A stretch of 5,628 nt of DNA. Origin: Pseudomonadota bacterium. GTDB lineage: Bacteria; Pseudomonadota; Alphaproteobacteria; Rhizobiales; Xanthobacteraceae. Shown here in pieces: positions 4,634 through 5,628 of the stretch (positions within the stretch are counted from its first letter, which is position 1; every line of letters begins with the position of its first letter). Position numbers and translations under genes: made by a program. The notes under the pieces were generated by a model, which saw only the letters and a program-made list of their open reading frames with translations, was not told where the DNA came from and did not search any database. The DNA is taken from positions 1 through 5,628 of the forward strand of contig JAEWBL010000007.1 in NCBI GenBank assembly GCA_023391175.1, written 5' to 3'.

Positions 4634-5497
4634 ATGAGCGATTTGCTACAGCAGGGACGCGGTGCGGCGCGCAACGGCTTTGCGACCATACTCGGCACCA
4701 ACGAGATTGCGTCCGCTGTCGCGGTCGAGCTGCATCGCAGCGGCTATGGCGTCGTGCTGTCGCATGATCCGGCCCCGCCCGTGATCCGGCGCAAGATGGC
4801 CTTCCATGACGCGCTCTATGAGGACGATGTGCGGGTGGACGGCGTGCGCGCCGTGCGGGCCGATACGGGGGTCGATGTCCGCAAGGGCCTCGCGCGCGGC
4901 GACGTGCTGGTGACGCCCCTCGGCCTGCTCGATCTCATCGTCCTCGGCCCCATCGAGCTTCTCGTCGATGCCCGCATGAACAAGTATCAGGTGACGCCGG
5001 ACCTGCGCCGGCTGGCTCGCCTCACCATCGGCCTCGGGCCGGGCTTCGGCGGCGGCACCAATTGCGATCTCGCCATCGAGACGCGCCCGGGCAAGGAGGG
5101 GCAGGTGATCCAGCATGGCCCCACCGACGAGCCGGATCACACGCCCCGCGACCTCGGCGGCGTGACCAGCGAGCGCTTCGTGCATTCGAGCGTTCCCGGC
5201 CGCTGGCACACGGCCATCGAGATCGGCACCCGCGTCTACAAGGATTTCCACATCGGCTTCCTCGGCAGCGAGCCTATCCGCGCGCCCTTCGATGGCGTGG
5301 TGCGCGGCGTGGTGCGCGACGGAACCGAGGTTCCTGCCGGGGTGAAGCTGCTGGAGATCGACCCCCGCGGCCGCGGCGCCGACTGGACCGGGCTCGACGC
5401 CCGCGCCCTCGTCATCGCCAAGGCGGTCACGCGGGCGCTGACTTTCCGCGGCGCCCGGCTCACCGAAGCCACGCCGAACCCGCATCTGGTCAAGTAA
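4634..5497 (+). CDS. YqeB/EF2563-family protein (molybdenum hydroxylase accessory-like)
   Basis: This 287-residue cytoplasmic protein matches the EF2563/YqeB family, named for selenium-dependent molybdenum hydroxylase systems. Visible landmarks: a Rossmann-like start FATILGTNEIASAVAVELHRSGYGVVLS (16-43), the family motif PPVIRRKMAFHDALYEDDVRVDGV (48-71), LLVDARMNK (109-117), GLGPGFGGGTNCDLAIET (133-150), and a C-terminal lipoyl-like beta domain around IRAPFDGVVRGVVRDGTEVPAG. The family usually has GAGDLA in the Rossmann loop; here it is GTNEIA (21-26), so a glycine is lost and nucleotide binding may differ. Relatives are thought to help mature the Mo site, in the manner of XdhC. The ATG at 4634 has only a weak GAGAA before it, but lies just after the predicted sigma-54 start point, which excludes the longer frame from 4541. 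Its control by NifA suggests a role near nitrogenase molybdenum or redox metabolism; that is inference. Confidence 0.85.
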   Translation: MSDLLQQGRGAARNGFATILGTNEIASAVAVELHRSGYGVVLSHDPAPPVIRRKMAFHDALYEDDVRVDGVRAVRADTGVDVRKGLARGDVLVTPLGLLDLIVLGPIELLVDARMNKYQVTPDLRRLARLTIGLGPGFGGGTNCDLAIETRPGKEGQVIQHGPTDEPDHTPRDLGGVTSERFVHSSVPGRWHTAIEIGTRVYKDFHIGFLGSEPIRAPFDGVVRGVVRDGTEVPAGVKLLEIDPRGRGADWTGLDARALVIAKAVTRALTFRGARLTEATPNPHLVK

Positions 5498-5503
5498 AGC
5501 GGC

Positions 5504-5529
5504 GCCCTTCGCCCGCCCCACCGAAGGGT
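5504..5529 (+). promoter_or_regulatory. hairpin covering the ribosome binding site of the next gene
   Basis: CCCTTCG (5505-5511) pairs with CGAAGGG (5522-5528) around a 10-base loop, with an outer G-U pair. The 3' arm contains AAGGG (5524-5528), the ribosome binding site placed seven bases before the GTG start at 5536. The stem would hide it, so initiation may depend on translation of the upstream gene (38-base gap) or another trigger. Confidence 0.5.
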
Positions 5530-5535
5530 AGAAAC

Positions 5536-5628
5536 GTGAGCGTCGATCTCTTTCCCAATACCGATGTCATCAATTTCGGCGAGGTGTCCGGACCGGTGAA
5601 CGCCCTGCTGCAGCAGGGCGTCATCGCC
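5536..5628 (+). CDS. start of a further gene in the YqeB-family operon (3' cut off)
   Basis: Thirty-one codons run to the right edge without a stop, starting at GTG 5536 after AAGGG at good distance. The peptide begins VSVDLFPNTDVINFGEVSG and continues PVNALLQQGVIA. The segment from PVNALLQQGVIA has the look of the first helix of a tetratricopeptide repeat, and I have an impression that a TPR protein with a similar start occurs in alphaproteobacterial nif clusters; with so little sequence this is a guess. It is 38 bases after the upstream stop and probably in the same NifA-controlled unit. Confidence 0.65.
   Translation, partial: MSVDLFPNTDVINFGEVSGPVNALLQQGVIA

Noticed and set aside
4646..5521. 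Long open frame of 291 codons on the - strand opposite the YqeB-family gene
   Set aside because: It mirrors a recognisable + strand protein, and its composition (alanine, arginine, aspartate and glycine rich without motifs) is that of a GC-rich shadow frame. The same holds for the 248-codon - strand frame at 2173-2919.

Overview
The window is a high-GC segment from a nitrogen-fixing bacterium, most likely an alphaproteobacterium of the Hyphomicrobiales (Xanthobacter/Azorhizobium/Rhodopseudomonas-like). The placement is an inference from gene content and base composition; no rRNA or taxonomic marker is present. It holds the distal part of a nif operon and, beyond a convergent terminator, a divergent gene pair that appears to share one NifA-binding site.

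Left part (1-3148, all + strand): the 3' end of an LRV-repeat protein, two tandem NifZ paralogues, a 109-residue protein of unknown function, an 87-residue nif-cluster protein, a DegT/DnrJ/EryC1-type aminotransferase-fold protein, and a [2Fe-2S] ferredoxin-fold protein. Two of these look cofactor-dead. The aminotransferase homologue has Phe where the family has its PLP-binding Lys. The ferredoxin homologue right after it has no cysteine at all, so all four cluster ligands are gone. Both are otherwise well-kept reading frames.

Middle (3149-3736): a terminator-like hairpin and then a 210-base leader before a 74-residue unknown gene. The leader contains three long helices that fit together as an H-type pseudoknot inside a closing stem, and I match this to no RNA class I know. 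A strong, probably bidirectional terminator follows the small gene and separates it from the opposing bolA-grxD pair.

Right part (3737-5628): bolA and a CGFS monothiol glutaredoxin gene on the - strand; a 251-base divergent promoter region; then on the + strand a YqeB/EF2563-family (molybdenum hydroxylase accessory-like) gene and the first 31 codons of another gene. The divergent region has a perfect TGT-N10-ACA site (4485-4500) flanked by a sigma-54 -24/-12 element pointing each way (4414-4430 on -, 4584-4599 on +). The UAS lies about 88 and 117 bases upstream of the two predicted start points. This argues that iron-sulfur trafficking (BolA-Grx) and a molybdenum-hydroxylase-type maturation protein are switched on together with nitrogenase.

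As a whole the window serves nitrogenase maturation: NifZ in P-cluster formation, Grx/BolA in Fe-S delivery, a possible Mo-related accessory factor, and several nif-associated proteins without known function.
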